Assembly: GCA_017985675.1 (NCBI GenBank)
Contig: JAGNXB010000001.1
Coordinates: 186,001 to 250,000, forward strand
Direction: 5' to 3'
From: Saprospiraceae bacterium
Lineage (GTDB): Bacteria > Bacteroidota > Bacteroidia > Chitinophagales > Saprospiraceae
DNA: 64,000 nt
Each line of letters opens with the position of its first letter. Position 1 is the first letter of the stretch. The translations under genes and the position numbers were made by a program. Under the pieces are notes generated by a model. The model was not told the origin of the DNA. It was given only the letters and a program-made list of their open reading frames with translations, and made no database searches. This document shows, in pieces, positions 27,140 through 37,234 of this stretch.

Positions 27140-28993
27140 ATGCATCCCTCGGATTACCTAAGTCCTCATTTGGCAGAGGCTTTTTTACACCTGTATAAGC
27201 AGGATTTGCCCCTCAATACCTTCCAGCTTTCACCAACCAGGAAGGAATTCTCCGGGGATTATACCCTGTTGATTTTCCCATTAATCAAATATACCGGTAA
27301 AGGGCCGGAACCCGCTGGTCTAGAAATAGGGGAGTGGTTGCTGGCAAATACCGACAGCATCACAGGATATAATGTCATTAAAGGGTTTTTAAACCTCACA
27401 CTCAAACCAGACTTTTGGCATCGTGTGACACAGCACTATGCCTGGCAGGATTTGGTTGCTTTTTTGCCTAAAAGTGAACGGGTTCTGGTAGAATATTCAT
27501 CACCCAATACCAATAAACCGCTTCATTTAGGTCACATCAGGAACATACTTCTGGGTTGGTCCACTGCCCGGATTATGGAGAAGGTCGGTTACGAGGTCGT
27601 AAAAGTGCAAGTTATCAATGATAGAGGTATAGCCATATGCAAAAGCATGCTGGCATGGAAAAAATTTGGCAATGGCGCAACGCCGGAAACAACCGGCATA
27701 AAAGGTGACCATTTTGTAGGCAACTATTATGTAGCCTTCGAATCCGCTTTCCGCGAAGAGTATCATTCCTGGCAAACTTCTGAAGAAGCCCAAGCACTGT
27801 ATAAAAATCATGTTGGATTAAAAGGCAGTGACCATCAGGATGAAGATGCCTTTTTCAAAGCCTATAAAAATGATTATTTTAACACCTATAGTTCCTTGGG
27901 TAAGGAGGCCCGGGAAATGTTGCTCCTATGGGAAAAGGGCGATTCTGAAGTCCGTTTTGTATGGAATCAGATGAATAGCTGGGTTTATAGCGGATTTGAC
28001 ACGACCTATGATCGTCTGGGTGTCCATTTTGACCGGGTTTATCGGGAATCAGAAACCTATATTTTAGGCAATGACCTGGTTGACAAAGGGTTGGAGGATG
28101 ACGTTTTTTACCGGAAGGAGGATGGTTCTATCTGGGTCGATCTAACGGCTCAGGGGCTGGACCACAAGATCCTGCGTCGAAGTGATGGTACATCGCTATA
28201 TATTACGCAGGATCTTGGTACGGCTGAAGTACGCTACCGCGACTTCCATACCCGTCGGATGGTGTACGTCGTTGCAGACGAACAAAACTATCATTTCCAA
28301 GTGCTTTTTGCTGTCATGCAATTACTGAAAGCGCCTTATGCAGAGGGCATGTTCCATCTTTCTTACGGGATGGTTGAGCTGCCTACGGGTCGTATGAAAT
28401 CAAGGGAAGGGACCGTAGTTGATGCGGATGATTTGATGGATGAAGTCATTCTTGAAGCAGAAAACGCTGCGGTAGAACGCGGGGAATCAGCACATATTCC
28501 GATCCCTGAACAAACTGAGATATATAGAAAAGTGGGGCTCGCGGCAATGAAATTTCATATCATTAAAGTGAATCCTCGAAAGCGAATGGTCTTTGATCCA
28601 GTGGAATCCGTTGATATGCAGGGTCATACAGGACCTTACATTCAAAATGCCTACGTCCGCATACAATCCATTCTTCAAAAAGCGGGTCATCCGGATCCTG
28701 ACTTTTCAGGAAATGCATATGTTTTTGCAGAGGGCGAACGAGATCTGCTTGTGCTGATGGGCGAATATAAAGCTACCATTTTACAGGCTGCAGAGCAATA
28801 TGATCCGTCCCATGTTGCCAATTATGCTTACACGCTGGCAAAAGCTTTCCATAAATTTTATCACGAATTCCAAATCCTTCGTGCGGAATCGGAGGATGCC
28901 AAACAGTCGCGTTTGGCGATTGCAACGGCAACAGGCAGAGTCCTGAAGGATGCGATGGATCTTTTAGGCATTGAAATGCCGGACCGGATGTAA
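27140..28993 (+). CDS. argS: Arginyl-tRNA synthetase
   Basis: This 617-aa class I aminoacyl-tRNA synthetase charges tRNA-Arg with arginine. It shows an N-terminal additional domain (about 1-105), the HIGH motif as 'NKPLHLGHIRN' (about residue 130), a KMSKS equivalent 'RMKSREGTVV' (about 418), and a DALR-type anticodon-binding C-terminal domain ('GPYIQNAYVRIQSI', 'KAFHKFYHEFQIL'). Length is normal for Bacteroidota ArgS. It is cytoplasmic. It starts about 50 bases after the preceding gene and is followed by glnS in the same direction. A tRNA-Arg(CCU) lies 6 kb upstream in this window, on the other strand. Confidence 0.97.
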   Translation: MHPSDYLSPHLAEAFLHLYKQDLPLNTFQLSPTRKEFSGDYTLLIFPLIKYTGKGPEPAGLEIGEWLLANTDSITGYNVIKGFLNLTLKPDFWHRVTQHYAWQDLVAFLPKSERVLVEYSSPNTNKPLHLGHIRNILLGWSTARIMEKVGYEVVKVQVINDRGIAICKSMLAWKKFGNGATPETTGIKGDHFVGNYYVAFESAFREEYHSWQTSEEAQALYKNHVGLKGSDHQDEDAFFKAYKNDYFNTYSSLGKEAREMLLLWEKGDSEVRFVWNQMNSWVYSGFDTTYDRLGVHFDRVYRESETYILGNDLVDKGLEDDVFYRKEDGSIWVDLTAQGLDHKILRRSDGTSLYITQDLGTAEVRYRDFHTRRMVYVVADEQNYHFQVLFAVMQLLKAPYAEGMFHLSYGMVELPTGRMKSREGTVVDADDLMDEVILEAENAAVERGESAHIPIPEQTEIYRKVGLAAMKFHIIKVNPRKRMVFDPVESVDMQGHTGPYIQNAYVRIQSILQKAGHPDPDFSGNAYVFAEGERDLLVLMGEYKATILQAAEQYDPSHVANYAYTLAKAFHKFYHEFQILRAESEDAKQSRLAIATATGRVLKDAMDLLGIEMPDRM

Positions 28994-29111
28994 GGGAAAA
29001 GGACTTTTTCCTGTTTTATTTGGAGGAAGTAGTTACTGATCAATGCTAATTCAAGCGTTTTTTAGGTACGGCTATCCAATAGGGACTACTTTTGCAATTC
29101 AAAATTTTCAC

Positions 29112-30785
29112 ATGACCCAGACGTCCGACAAGGAACCGCTTAATTTTCTTGAAACGATAATCGAAGAGGATATAGCTTCCGGCAAACATGATGGAAGAGT
29201 GCTAACACGTTTTCCTCCGGAGCCAAACGGTTATCTGCATATTGGCCATGCTAAAAGCATTGCATTAAACTTTGGTTTGGCAAAAAAGTACGGAGGGAAG
29301 ACTAATTTAAGATTTGACGACACCAATCCGGCGAAAGAGGAACAAGAGTATGTCGACAGTATCCTTGAAGATATACGCTGGTTGGGCTTCGAACCGGCCA
29401 CAGTGGTGTATTCTTCTGATTATTTCGACCAATTGTATGCCTGGGCAGTCCAACTTATCCAAGAGGGTAAGGCCTATGTCGATTTTTCAACGGCAGAGGA
29501 AATGGCGATTCAGAAAGGAAGTCCAACAGAACCGGGCACGCCAAATCGTTACAGAGACACCTCGCCAGAAGAAAACCTTGCGTTGTTTGAAAAAATGAGG
29601 ATTGGTGAGTTCGGTGAGGGCGCATGTGTATTGCGGGCAAAAATTGATCTGGCATCACCGAATATGCACCTCAGAGATCCTTTGTTATATCGAATCAAAC
29701 ATGCGCACCATCACAGGACAGGTAATAAATGGATCATTTACCCTATGTATGACTGGGCGCATGGGCAAAGTGACAGTATTGAACAGATAACTCATTCAAT
29801 ATGTACACTTGAATTTGCTCCCCACCGCCCACTTTATGAGTGGTTTATCGAGCAATTGGGCATTTTCCCTTCAAAACAATATGAATTTTCCCGGTTTAAC
29901 GTGAACTACACAGTGATGAGTAAGCGTAAATTGCTCCAGTTGGTAAAGGAAAATCATGTCAGGGGTTGGGACGATCCACGTATGCCGACCATATCCGGAT
30001 TGCGTAGAAGAGGAGTAACACCTGAAGCTTTGGTCGATTTTGCAACACGAACTGGTGTAAGTAAGCGGGAAAATCTCATTGAGATGTCCCTCCTTGAGTT
30101 TTGTATTCGGGAGGATCTGAATAAATGTGCGCTTCGACGATTTGCAGTGCTCGATCCACTGAAAATAATTATAACCAACTATCCGGAAGGTCAGGTAGAT
30201 TGGATGGATTCAGAGAATAATCCGGAAGATCCTGAGGGCGGGCACCGGAAAATTCCCTTTTCGAGAGAGCTATTTATTGAAAAAGAAGATTTTATGGAAT
30301 CACCGCCACCAAAATATTTTCGGTTGGCGTTGGGCGGCATGGTACGGCTAAAGTCCGGGTTTATCATACAATGTGACGAGGTGGTAAAAGACGAACAAGG
30401 TGAAATTAAAGAAGTGCTTTGTCGCTATTTTCCAGAAAGCCGGAGCGGCCAGGATACCAGTGGATTGAAACCCAAAGGAGTGATCCATTGGCTCAGTGCG
30501 CCTCATGCAAAAACAGCGGAGGTACGACTTTATGACAGGCTTTTCTCAGTCGAAGATCCATCTTCAGAAGAGGATTTCCTATCGGTTATCAATCCGGATT
30601 CATTGCAGGTCATTGAATATGCCTATGTCGAGCCAGCACTGCTTGAAGTTACTGTCGGTGAGCGGTTTCAGTTCACCAGGTTGGGCTATTTTAATGTAGA
30701 TTTGGATACTACGCCTGAAAAAATTGTCTTTAACAGGACGGTTACACTTAAGGATTCCTGGTCAAAATCGGGCGGCAAAAGCTAA
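29112..30785 (+). CDS. glnS: Glutaminyl-tRNA synthetase
   Basis: This 557-aa class I synthetase charges tRNA-Gln directly. The start at 29112 gives '[20 protein letters not shown]'; a longer frame from 29043 adds 23 unlikely residues. It has '[17 protein letters not shown]' (HIGH), the GlnRS-specific '[15 protein letters not shown]' with '[17 protein letters not shown]', the KMSKS-type 'VMSKRKL', and a C-terminal two-barrel anticodon-binding domain. These features mark GlnRS rather than bacterial GluRS. It follows argS by 118 bases. Confidence 0.96.
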   Translation: MTQTSDKEPLNFLETIIEEDIASGKHDGRVLTRFPPEPNGYLHIGHAKSIALNFGLAKKYGGKTNLRFDDTNPAKEEQEYVDSILEDIRWLGFEPATVVYSSDYFDQLYAWAVQLIQEGKAYVDFSTAEEMAIQKGSPTEPGTPNRYRDTSPEENLALFEKMRIGEFGEGACVLRAKIDLASPNMHLRDPLLYRIKHAHHHRTGNKWIIYPMYDWAHGQSDSIEQITHSICTLEFAPHRPLYEWFIEQLGIFPSKQYEFSRFNVNYTVMSKRKLLQLVKENHVRGWDDPRMPTISGLRRRGVTPEALVDFATRTGVSKRENLIEMSLLEFCIREDLNKCALRRFAVLDPLKIIITNYPEGQVDWMDSENNPEDPEGGHRKIPFSRELFIEKEDFMESPPPKYFRLALGGMVRLKSGFIIQCDEVVKDEQGEIKEVLCRYFPESRSGQDTSGLKPKGVIHWLSAPHAKTAEVRLYDRLFSVEDPSSEEDFLSVINPDSLQVIEYAYVEPALLEVTVGERFQFTRLGYFNVDLDTTPEKIVFNRTVTLKDSWSKSGGKS

Positions 30786-30835
30786 TAAGATTTGCAAGAA
30801 GTGAATTTCTATAACCCGAATTACTAGGGAGCAGG

Positions 30836-30843
30836 TATATTTG
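30836..30843 (+). promoter_or_regulatory. Possible -7 element upstream of pyrR
   Basis: TATATTTG is an exact match to the Bacteroidota -7 consensus TAnnTTTG. It ends only 4 bases before the pyrR ATG, so the transcript would be almost leaderless. No good -33 TTG is seen at the expected distance. Confidence 0.35.
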
Positions 30844-30847
30844 CTTT

Positions 30848-31408
30848 ATGCAAGACGGTCGAGTCATTCTGGCCAGTAAGCCTTTTCAGATGGTCCTTGA
30901 CCGTTTATGTTATGAGCTTATTGAGAATTATGATACATTTGAACAAGCCTGTCTCATCGGCATTCAACCCAGAGGCACCTTTTTGGCGGACCGCATAGTC
31001 GCTCGGCTACAGGCCATTCTCGGAGGCAAACAGCTTATCTATGGTAAGCTGGACATAACCTTTTATCGCGATGATTACCATCTCAAATCATCCCCGATTC
31101 TTGCCTCTGAAACATTATTAGATTTTCCGATTGAAGGTCAAAAGGTGATCCTTGTTGATGATGTGTTATATACGGGCCGTACTATTCAAGCGGCGTTGAC
31201 GGCTTTGGGCGATTTTGGACGACCGGCCACAGTCGAACTGCTTTGTTTGGTTGATCGGAGATTTAACCGTCATTTACCCATAAAAGCAAATTATGCCGGG
31301 CTCAGGGTTGATGCTGTAGATGAAGCATACGTGAAAGTGCTCTGGAAAGAACGAGATGAGCAAGATTTGGTGCTCATTTATCCCCAAAAACAGGTAATAC
31401 AGCCATGA
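30848..31408 (+). CDS. pyrR: PyrR-like uracil phosphoribosyltransferase / pyrimidine regulator
   Basis: This 186-aa protein has the type I phosphoribosyltransferase fold. It shows 'LIGIQPRGTFLADRI' near the N-terminus, the PRPP-binding 'VILVDDVLYTGRTIQAAL' (about residues 99-116), and 'LLCLVDRRFNRHLPIKANYAG', characteristic of PyrR. Family members bind uridine nucleotides and regulate pyr mRNA attenuation in Firmicutes, and many have UPRTase activity. In this window no PyrR-type attenuator was found before pyrR or between pyrR and pyrB, so an enzymatic role is at least as likely. It overlaps pyrB by four bases (ATGA), indicating one operon. Confidence 0.92.
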   Translation: MQDGRVILASKPFQMVLDRLCYELIENYDTFEQACLIGIQPRGTFLADRIVARLQAILGGKQLIYGKLDITFYRDDYHLKSSPILASETLLDFPIEGQKVILVDDVLYTGRTIQAALTALGDFGRPATVELLCLVDRRFNRHLPIKANYAGLRVDAVDEAYVKVLWKERDEQDLVLIYPQKQVIQP

Positions 31409-32346
31409 CAGAAAATACACGTTTTAGTCAGGCTCACCTCTTGGGTATCAGGTCGCTACGACAGGAAGATATCCAGCTCATCTTTTCTACAGCGGCTCAG
31501 TTTAAAGAGGTTCTCAACCGTCCAATTAAGAAGGTACCTTCCTTGCGGGATATTACCATCGTGAACTTGTTTTTTGAGAATTCAACAAGGACCAGAATTT
31601 CATTTGAACTTGCGGAAAAGCGACTATCTGCTGATGTTATCAATTTTTCAGCTTCTGCATCATCAGTAAACAAGGGTGAAACCCTCATTGATACAGTGAA
31701 TAATATCCTTTCTATGAAGGTGGATATGGTTGTCATCCGTCATCCTGCACCAGGTGCAGCCGATCTGTTGGCAAAAAAAGTAAAGGCTACCATTATCAAC
31801 GCAGGGGATGGCACACATGAACATCCAACACAGGCGCTGCTCGATGCCTTCTCCATGCAAGAGCGCCTTGGAGACTTGCGTGGCAAACATGTCGCCATTA
31901 TAGGAGATATTCTTCATAGCCGCGTAGCATTAAGCAATATCTATTGCCTTCAGCTCTTGGGTGCGAAAGTCCGCGTTTGCGGGCCACCCACGCTGATTCC
32001 CAAATGGATTGAATCCCTCGGTGTAGAGGTTTCCTATGATGTGCGGGATACGCTCAAGTGGGCAGATGTGGCTAACGTACTGCGGATCCAACTTGAACGC
32101 CAGGACCTTCGGTACTTTCCATCATTGCGAGAGTATGCGCAGTATTTTGGTATAAACAAAGGCTTGTTGGAAGAATTAAATAAGGAGGTCATCATCATGC
32201 ATCCCGGCCCGATTAATAGGGGTGTAGAACTAACGAGTGATGTAATCGATTCAGGTCACTCCATTATACTCGACCAGGTCGAAAATGGGGTAGCTATTCG
32301 TATGGCTGTGTTGTACCTTCTTGCGCCGCGGGAGAGACTTAATTAG
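31405..32346 (+). CDS. pyrB: Aspartate carbamoyltransferase catalytic subunit
   Basis: This 313-aa enzyme joins carbamoyl phosphate and aspartate, the first committed step of pyrimidine synthesis. Carbamoyl-phosphate-binding 'FFENSTRTRISFELA' (about residue 53) and 'HPTQALLDAFS' (about 137), plus 'MHPGPINRGVEL' near the C-terminus, are all present. Length is normal. The pyrR-pyrB linkage is typical of PyrR-containing organisms. No pyrI, pyrC or carA is adjacent. The remaining pyr gene in the window is pyrF, 28 kb away. A 207-base gap follows. Confidence 0.96.
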   Translation: MTENTRFSQAHLLGIRSLRQEDIQLIFSTAAQFKEVLNRPIKKVPSLRDITIVNLFFENSTRTRISFELAEKRLSADVINFSASASSVNKGETLIDTVNNILSMKVDMVVIRHPAPGAADLLAKKVKATIINAGDGTHEHPTQALLDAFSMQERLGDLRGKHVAIIGDILHSRVALSNIYCLQLLGAKVRVCGPPTLIPKWIESLGVEVSYDVRDTLKWADVANVLRIQLERQDLRYFPSLREYAQYFGINKGLLEELNKEVIIMHPGPINRGVELTSDVIDSGHSIILDQVENGVAIRMAVLYLLAPRERLN

Positions 32347-32553
32347 CATTGTGAAATTTCACGCCAAAACAGCACCCAAGCAACTTCTAATCAACAGTAT
32401 GGATCTTTGTCCAGACATGTATGACCAGGGATTTTGGAATCATCTGGTTTGGTTCTCACCATCAAAAAATAATAATCTAAGGTTGTCTAAGTAGAAAACA
32501 TTCTAATTTTGGAGACGTTCTTAGTATTTTATAAAAAAATCCAATCTGCATAA

Positions 32554-33996
32554 ATGGTGATTATGATGCGCAACTATTTCCTTCCAGGCCTGCTGCTGTT
32601 GTGCAGTCTGGCCTTGAATGCTCAGTCGGGATATGAGTTGAAGGTGGAAATGAAAAATTATCCCCACGACTCATTATTTCTTGGCTTTTACTATGGCGAC
32701 AAGCAGTATTTGAAAGATACGGCTGTCATTGAAAAGGGGAAGTTCGTTTTTAAGCAGGACGAACCTCTTAAACCGGGTACGTATCTCCTCATTTTGCGGC
32801 CGGATAATGCCTTCGTCCAAATCAATATCAATAAGCAAAATCAAAAACTGGATATACGTTTTGATGCGCAGGATGCGGTAAACACCATAGAAGTAAAGGG
32901 CGATAAAGACAATACAGCCTTTTACAAATATGTCCGCTACCTGAATGAATTAAGACCAAGGGCAGATGAATTGCGTAAAAAGTTGGAAAATCCTGATCTC
33001 CCGGCTGAAGAGAAGAAAAAACTGGAAGACCAGTTGAACATCCTGAATGCAGAAGTGCTCCAATTTCAAAAAAAGATGGTCGCCGAGAATAAGGGAACGA
33101 TGACTGCTATGATGATTGACGCCTTCATGGAAAGAACCATACCTGAGTTTTCTGACCTGGATACTAAAGACCGTCAAATAGCTCAATACCGGTATTTCAT
33201 GGACCATTACTTTGATGGTATCGACTTTAGCGAAGAAGGAGTCATACGGACATCCTATTTTTTCCAAAAAGTGCAAGATTACGTTATCAAGCATACGGTT
33301 CAGATTCCGGATTCTATCAATAAGGCTGTAGACCATGTGATGGAAAAGATGAAAGGAAATGAAGATGCGTACAAGTACTTTCTGGTCCATTTTGTTAACC
33401 ACTTCGCGAAGTCAAATATCATAGGAATGGACGCAGTTTATGTCCACATTGTTGATAAATATTATGCTAATGGGGAAGCGCCATGGGTAGATGAGGAACA
33501 ACTGGGCAAGATGCTAAAAAATGCCGATGCATTGCGTCCGATTTTGATAGGATGCATCGCACCGGATATAAAAATGGAGCGTCAAGACGGTTCAAAAGTT
33601 TCCCTTCACGACATTAAGTCCCCTTATACCGTGTTGATTTTTTGGGCGCCCGATTGCGGACATTGTCAGAAGACGATGCCCAAGGTTATTGACTTTTACA
33701 ACAACTACAAAAATCAAGGCGTGGAAATATTCTCTGTTTGCACGAAACTTACAGATAAAGTCCCGGATTGTTGGAAAATGGTGGAAGAAAAAGGCATGGG
33801 CATATTTTTGAACGTGGTGGACCCTTATCACCAGTCTAAATTCAGCACATTGTACGATGTGCGATCTACGCCACAGATCTTTATCCTGGATGACAAAAAG
33901 GAGATCCTTCTTAAAAGGATTGCTACCGAACAATTGGAAGAAGTGATGGGCGAATTGTTAGAGCGGAGGAAAAATATCCAGGACGAACTAAAATAA
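32554..33996 (+). CDS. Secreted thioredoxin-like (TlpA/ResA-type) protein
   Basis: This 480-aa protein has a signal peptide (to about 'ALNAQ', residue 24); Met-4 or Met-5 are alternative starts. The N-terminal region (about 27-110, 'YELKVEMKNYPHDSLFLGFYYG') is DUF4369-like. A charged helical middle follows, then a thioredoxin-fold C-terminal domain (about 340-470) with active site CGHC (Cys368, Cys371) in 'WAPDCGHCQKTMP' and a cis-proline segment 'STPQIFIL'. It is likely a periplasmic thiol-disulfide oxidoreductase. In Bacteroidota such proteins are numerous, with substrates unknown. It stands alone between pyrB and the AsmA-like gene. Confidence 0.85.
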   Translation: MVIMMRNYFLPGLLLLCSLALNAQSGYELKVEMKNYPHDSLFLGFYYGDKQYLKDTAVIEKGKFVFKQDEPLKPGTYLLILRPDNAFVQININKQNQKLDIRFDAQDAVNTIEVKGDKDNTAFYKYVRYLNELRPRADELRKKLENPDLPAEEKKKLEDQLNILNAEVLQFQKKMVAENKGTMTAMMIDAFMERTIPEFSDLDTKDRQIAQYRYFMDHYFDGIDFSEEGVIRTSYFFQKVQDYVIKHTVQIPDSINKAVDHVMEKMKGNEDAYKYFLVHFVNHFAKSNIIGMDAVYVHIVDKYYANGEAPWVDEEQLGKMLKNADALRPILIGCIAPDIKMERQDGSKVSLHDIKSPYTVLIFWAPDCGHCQKTMPKVIDFYNNYKNQGVEIFSVCTKLTDKVPDCWKMVEEKGMGIFLNVVDPYHQSKFSTLYDVRSTPQIFILDDKKEILLKRIATEQLEEVMGELLERRKNIQDELK

Positions 33997-34020
33997 GGCT
34001 ACTCCAAATTAGAGCAGCCT
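33996..34020. terminator. Likely bidirectional terminator
   Basis: An imperfect 9-bp stem (33996-34004 with 34012-34020, one A-C mismatch) with a 7-base loop lies between two convergent genes. On the plus strand it is followed by a T-rich run. Confidence 0.5.
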
Positions 34021-34076
34021 TAATTTCCGTTTTATCACAGCAGTAATTTTATCTCCAGATCTTGAAGATTTAAGGA

Positions 34077-37000
34077 CTATTCCTTTTTACCCAAAGGATT
34101 CCACTTCTTAAGTTTCTCCTTGATCTTGTCCGCTTCTTGCTTGGCTTTGTCGCCGCCTATCTCTTCCAGTTTTTTTGCGGCTTCATCGCCTACTTTTTTG
34201 GCAGCCTCCTCTTTAGCTTTGGCTAAGGCTGAGTCAAGTTTGGCTTCGGCTTGGCCTCGGAGTGTGTCTACGCGCTTTTCTACCTCTTTTTTAGCCTTAT
34301 CCTTGATTTCGTCCACCTTTTTCTTTGCAAGACGCTCCAGGCTATCCTTGGCTTGTTGGCCAATGTTAGATGCCTGATCCTTTAGTTGGCCCCCAATTGT
34401 CGTTCCTGTTTCGCCCTCTGAGCCTAATACACGAAGGCTATATTTTGGGTTGCTCATTGTACCTGTCATCCCAACGGCAAGATTTATAAATTCGCCCAAA
34501 CCCACATTCAAACCCTTTTTAGCAGCTTCATTTTCTATCCATTTAATGCCTGTATTTGCAGAGGCAGAGATCCCTGTTTTGTCCAGATATTTTCTGGGAA
34601 TTTTGGCTTTTACCTGGTAGTCCATATCCATATCCAGGCTATGTTTTCCGCCTATCCTTAGCGCGATGTCTTTATAGTTGTGATCGAATTCTTTGAGTTC
34701 AACTACACCTTGTTTTATCTCAAACCAGTTTTTTGAATTTTTGAGATCCATTGATTTGAGCTCAGCAATATTTAATTTTTCTGCTAAGCCTTCCAGCGGT
34801 TTGAATCCTTTGATAATACTATTAAACGTCTCCAGGAAGCCGGCAGCATCCAGACTGGAAGGAATAGGTGTCATATCACTGGAAAGGAGCCCATCCATGA
34901 CCATGCTGGTTGAAAAACGACCCTGTAAATAAGATCCAATTGGTGCTAACTTCCGCATGGTATTGAATTTTTCAAAGACCTGTTTGAAGTCGAGCTGCTG
35001 CAAATCATATTTAAAGTGAAATCCTGGCTTAGTAATATCCTGCGCATTGTAGGATCCGCTCATATTTAGTTTGCCGCCTAACCCATCTGCCTCGAATTCC
35101 TCCAAAAGCGCAATTTGATTGCCCAAAGCCAATTTGGTGCGGACATTTCGTAGGTCCAGATTTGTATAAATCAATTGACCAATGGAGGCATTAGTACGGA
35201 CTTCAATATCAGCAGGAATGGCAATAGGTGCATAGGGTTCATCTTTGGATGTTTGACTTGGTTCGGGAGCAGGCATAAGTTCATTCAGGTCAAGAAGTCG
35301 CGCATTAAGATTCATCACTCCCCGGAGAATGTCAGTCCCTGCCATCCAACCAAATAGGTTCTCAAGCTGGCCGTTTATATTGAAATCAGACTTGCCCAAC
35401 CTGCCCGAAAGTTCAGTCGCTTTAAGCGAACGAGGTCCGGCATTACCGATTATTTTTAGATCTTTTATTGTCATCCCGGATGAGACTAATTTGCCTATGT
35501 GGGCATTCAGATTCAGGTCAAATTGTTCGGTGGGCAAGCCGACCGCCAGGCTGTCATCCTGTGGTACGGTGGTGACAGTTTCATTATTGGGTTCAGACCA
35601 TTCGTCCAAATCCAGCAAATTGCTCCTTATATCAAATTTTCCCTTTAAAGTCCGTTCGGGATGAATGATGGCCAGAATATTGTCAATGCGCGCCTGGACA
35701 GTCAAGTCACTTTTCCCGGCTTGGATAGTTAGGTTCTTAGCGTCAACATATTGGGGCGTAAATTGTATTTGGCCTGTTCGAATTTCAATTAAGGGTTGCC
35801 CCTCCGCTTGATAGCGAATATTTTCAAGGCGGGCGTCTCCAGCAAGATTTACCTGGTCATATAGGCCTTGATCCAGTGCAGACATTCTAGCAGCAAGTTG
35901 AATGTCGGCGATAATTCGTCCACCTATAGTAACCGCTTCAATAGGAAAAGCCTGGCTGAGCATCAGCAGGTCGAGTGTTCCTTTGAGTCCGGCTTTTACA
36001 TCAGGGTCCGTCAAAGGTTCCTTGAGATTCAAAAACCCGCTTACCGGCTGGTTATCTATTTGAAAACGAAATGAAGGAAGATCAATGACAAGGTCATTTA
36101 AGGATTGTTTTGGCTGATCAAGCGTGAGATCCAAATCAATCTGGTCAATCGCATGTGGCAACGACGGATACTTTATTCGGCCATCTTTAATGGTGCTTTT
36201 TACATTGAAAGCAGGCATGGACAATTCATTGTAAGTGCCTTTTACCCAAACATCCAGCGAAAAGGTTCCCGCCGATTCCAGATTGGCATAATCAGCCGTA
36301 TATGCGCCTGGGATGATGGACCACAAATCACTCACCTTATTGGATGGCGATGAGACACGGAGGTCTAATACAATATCATCTCCGGGCATTTTAATGCTGC
36401 CGTCCATTTTGATGGTCAACGCATTGATGGTCAGCGCATTCTCCTTGAAAGCAAATGCCATCGCTTCCAAGTCAATATCCAATATGGCATCCATAGTCGC
36501 ACGTGCATTGGTGAAATAAGCCGTACCATCGTAGATCAAATTGAGTGTATCGATCTTCGTACGGGTATCGAGCTCAAATCTTGTGCTAGTGAAATCACCT
36601 GATCCCTCATGATCAAGTCCGGTCATCGAAAAAAGGACTGGCATAGTGCGATCTTCATACCGCAAGGCGCCATCCTTCAGACTATATGCTTCTATTGCTC
36701 CCTGGATGGCCGAGGTGGTATCTAGATCATCTTCGGCCAAGGAGTCAGGGATAGTAATATCATAATTTGTCTGCCCATCTTCCAATACCAGGATACGAAT
36801 ATCAGGCTCCACCATATGTATTTTCCGGATCCGAAGTGGCGCATTTTTTTTAATGAGATCCCAAATGGAGAGCGCTACTAATGTCTCCTTACTTTTAAAT
36901 AAAGGATATCCCTCAAAATCCTCCTGACCTGTAATGGATAATTCGGTCAATTTAACCGAAAGAAGTGGAAATTGCCGAAATAGAGATACATCCACATCCT

Positions 37001-37154
37001 TGAAATCTACTGTGGCTCTAAGGTTGCGATTTGATTCTTCTTTGATCACCGCAAAGATTTCTTCCTTATAAACTCGGGGTATGATGAAGGCAGCAGCCAG
37101 AAACAAGAGGATAAAACCAAACAGGGCTATAAGTGCGAACTTCAGGATTTTCAT
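34077..37154 (-). CDS. AsmA-like inner-membrane protein
   Basis: This 1,025-aa protein has one N-terminal membrane segment (about 5-27) and then a long repetitive beta structure. 'VDFKDVDVSLFRQFPLLSVKL' lies near the start, and AsmA-type segments such as 'NLNARLLDLNELM' and 'KAKIPRKYL' occur later. The last 120 residues are a highly charged Lys/Ala/Glu-rich helical tail. AsmA-like proteins are bridge-type proteins implicated in lipid transport between the membranes, with E. coli AsmA, TamB and YhdP as relatives. The charged tail beyond the usual domain is a notable extension. It is transcribed alone, and its start is 80 bases from the divergent RNase D gene. Confidence 0.85.
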   Translation of the reverse strand: MKILKFALIALFGFILLFLAAAFIIPRVYKEEIFAVIKEESNRNLRATVDFKDVDVSLFRQFPLLSVKLTELSITGQEDFEGYPLFKSKETLVALSIWDLIKKNAPLRIRKIHMVEPDIRILVLEDGQTNYDITIPDSLAEDDLDTTSAIQGAIEAYSLKDGALRYEDRTMPVLFSMTGLDHEGSGDFTSTRFELDTRTKIDTLNLIYDGTAYFTNARATMDAILDIDLEAMAFAFKENALTINALTIKMDGSIKMPGDDIVLDLRVSSPSNKVSDLWSIIPGAYTADYANLESAGTFSLDVWVKGTYNELSMPAFNVKSTIKDGRIKYPSLPHAIDQIDLDLTLDQPKQSLNDLVIDLPSFRFQIDNQPVSGFLNLKEPLTDPDVKAGLKGTLDLLMLSQAFPIEAVTIGGRIIADIQLAARMSALDQGLYDQVNLAGDARLENIRYQAEGQPLIEIRTGQIQFTPQYVDAKNLTIQAGKSDLTVQARIDNILAIIHPERTLKGKFDIRSNLLDLDEWSEPNNETVTTVPQDDSLAVGLPTEQFDLNLNAHIGKLVSSGMTIKDLKIIGNAGPRSLKATELSGRLGKSDFNINGQLENLFGWMAGTDILRGVMNLNARLLDLNELMPAPEPSQTSKDEPYAPIAIPADIEVRTNASIGQLIYTNLDLRNVRTKLALGNQIALLEEFEADGLGGKLNMSGSYNAQDITKPGFHFKYDLQQLDFKQVFEKFNTMRKLAPIGSYLQGRFSTSMVMDGLLSSDMTPIPSSLDAAGFLETFNSIIKGFKPLEGLAEKLNIAELKSMDLKNSKNWFEIKQGVVELKEFDHNYKDIALRIGGKHSLDMDMDYQVKAKIPRKYLDKTGISASANTGIKWIENEAAKKGLNVGLGEFINLAVGMTGTMSNPKYSLRVLGSEGETGTTIGGQLKDQASNIGQQAKDSLERLAKKKVDEIKDKAKKEVEKRVDTLRGQAEAKLDSALAKAKEEAAKKVGDEAAKKLEEIGGDKAKQEADKIKEKLKKWNPLGKKE

Positions 37155-37234
37155 AGGTATACAAAGATTGTGGTGCTATAACGTATAACTTTGACCCAAA
37201 GGTTTATGATTAGTCATTTTTTTATTGTACCTCG

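Noticed and set aside
30786..30847. PyrR-dependent attenuator before pyrR
   Set aside because: The gap is only 62 bases and shows no stable anti-terminator and terminator pair.
32347..32370. 12-base palindrome GTGAAATTTCAC after pyrB
   Set aside because: About 15 perfect 12-base palindromes are expected by chance in 64 kb, and it lacks a loop or T-run to be a terminator.
32950..33402. 150-codon minus-strand open frame inside the thioredoxin-like gene
   Set aside because: Antisense shadow of a clear signal-peptide-bearing gene, with no recognisable domain.
35329..35664. 111-codon plus-strand open frame inside the AsmA-like gene
   Set aside because: Antisense shadow, no signal or domain, and unlike the surrounding genes in composition.
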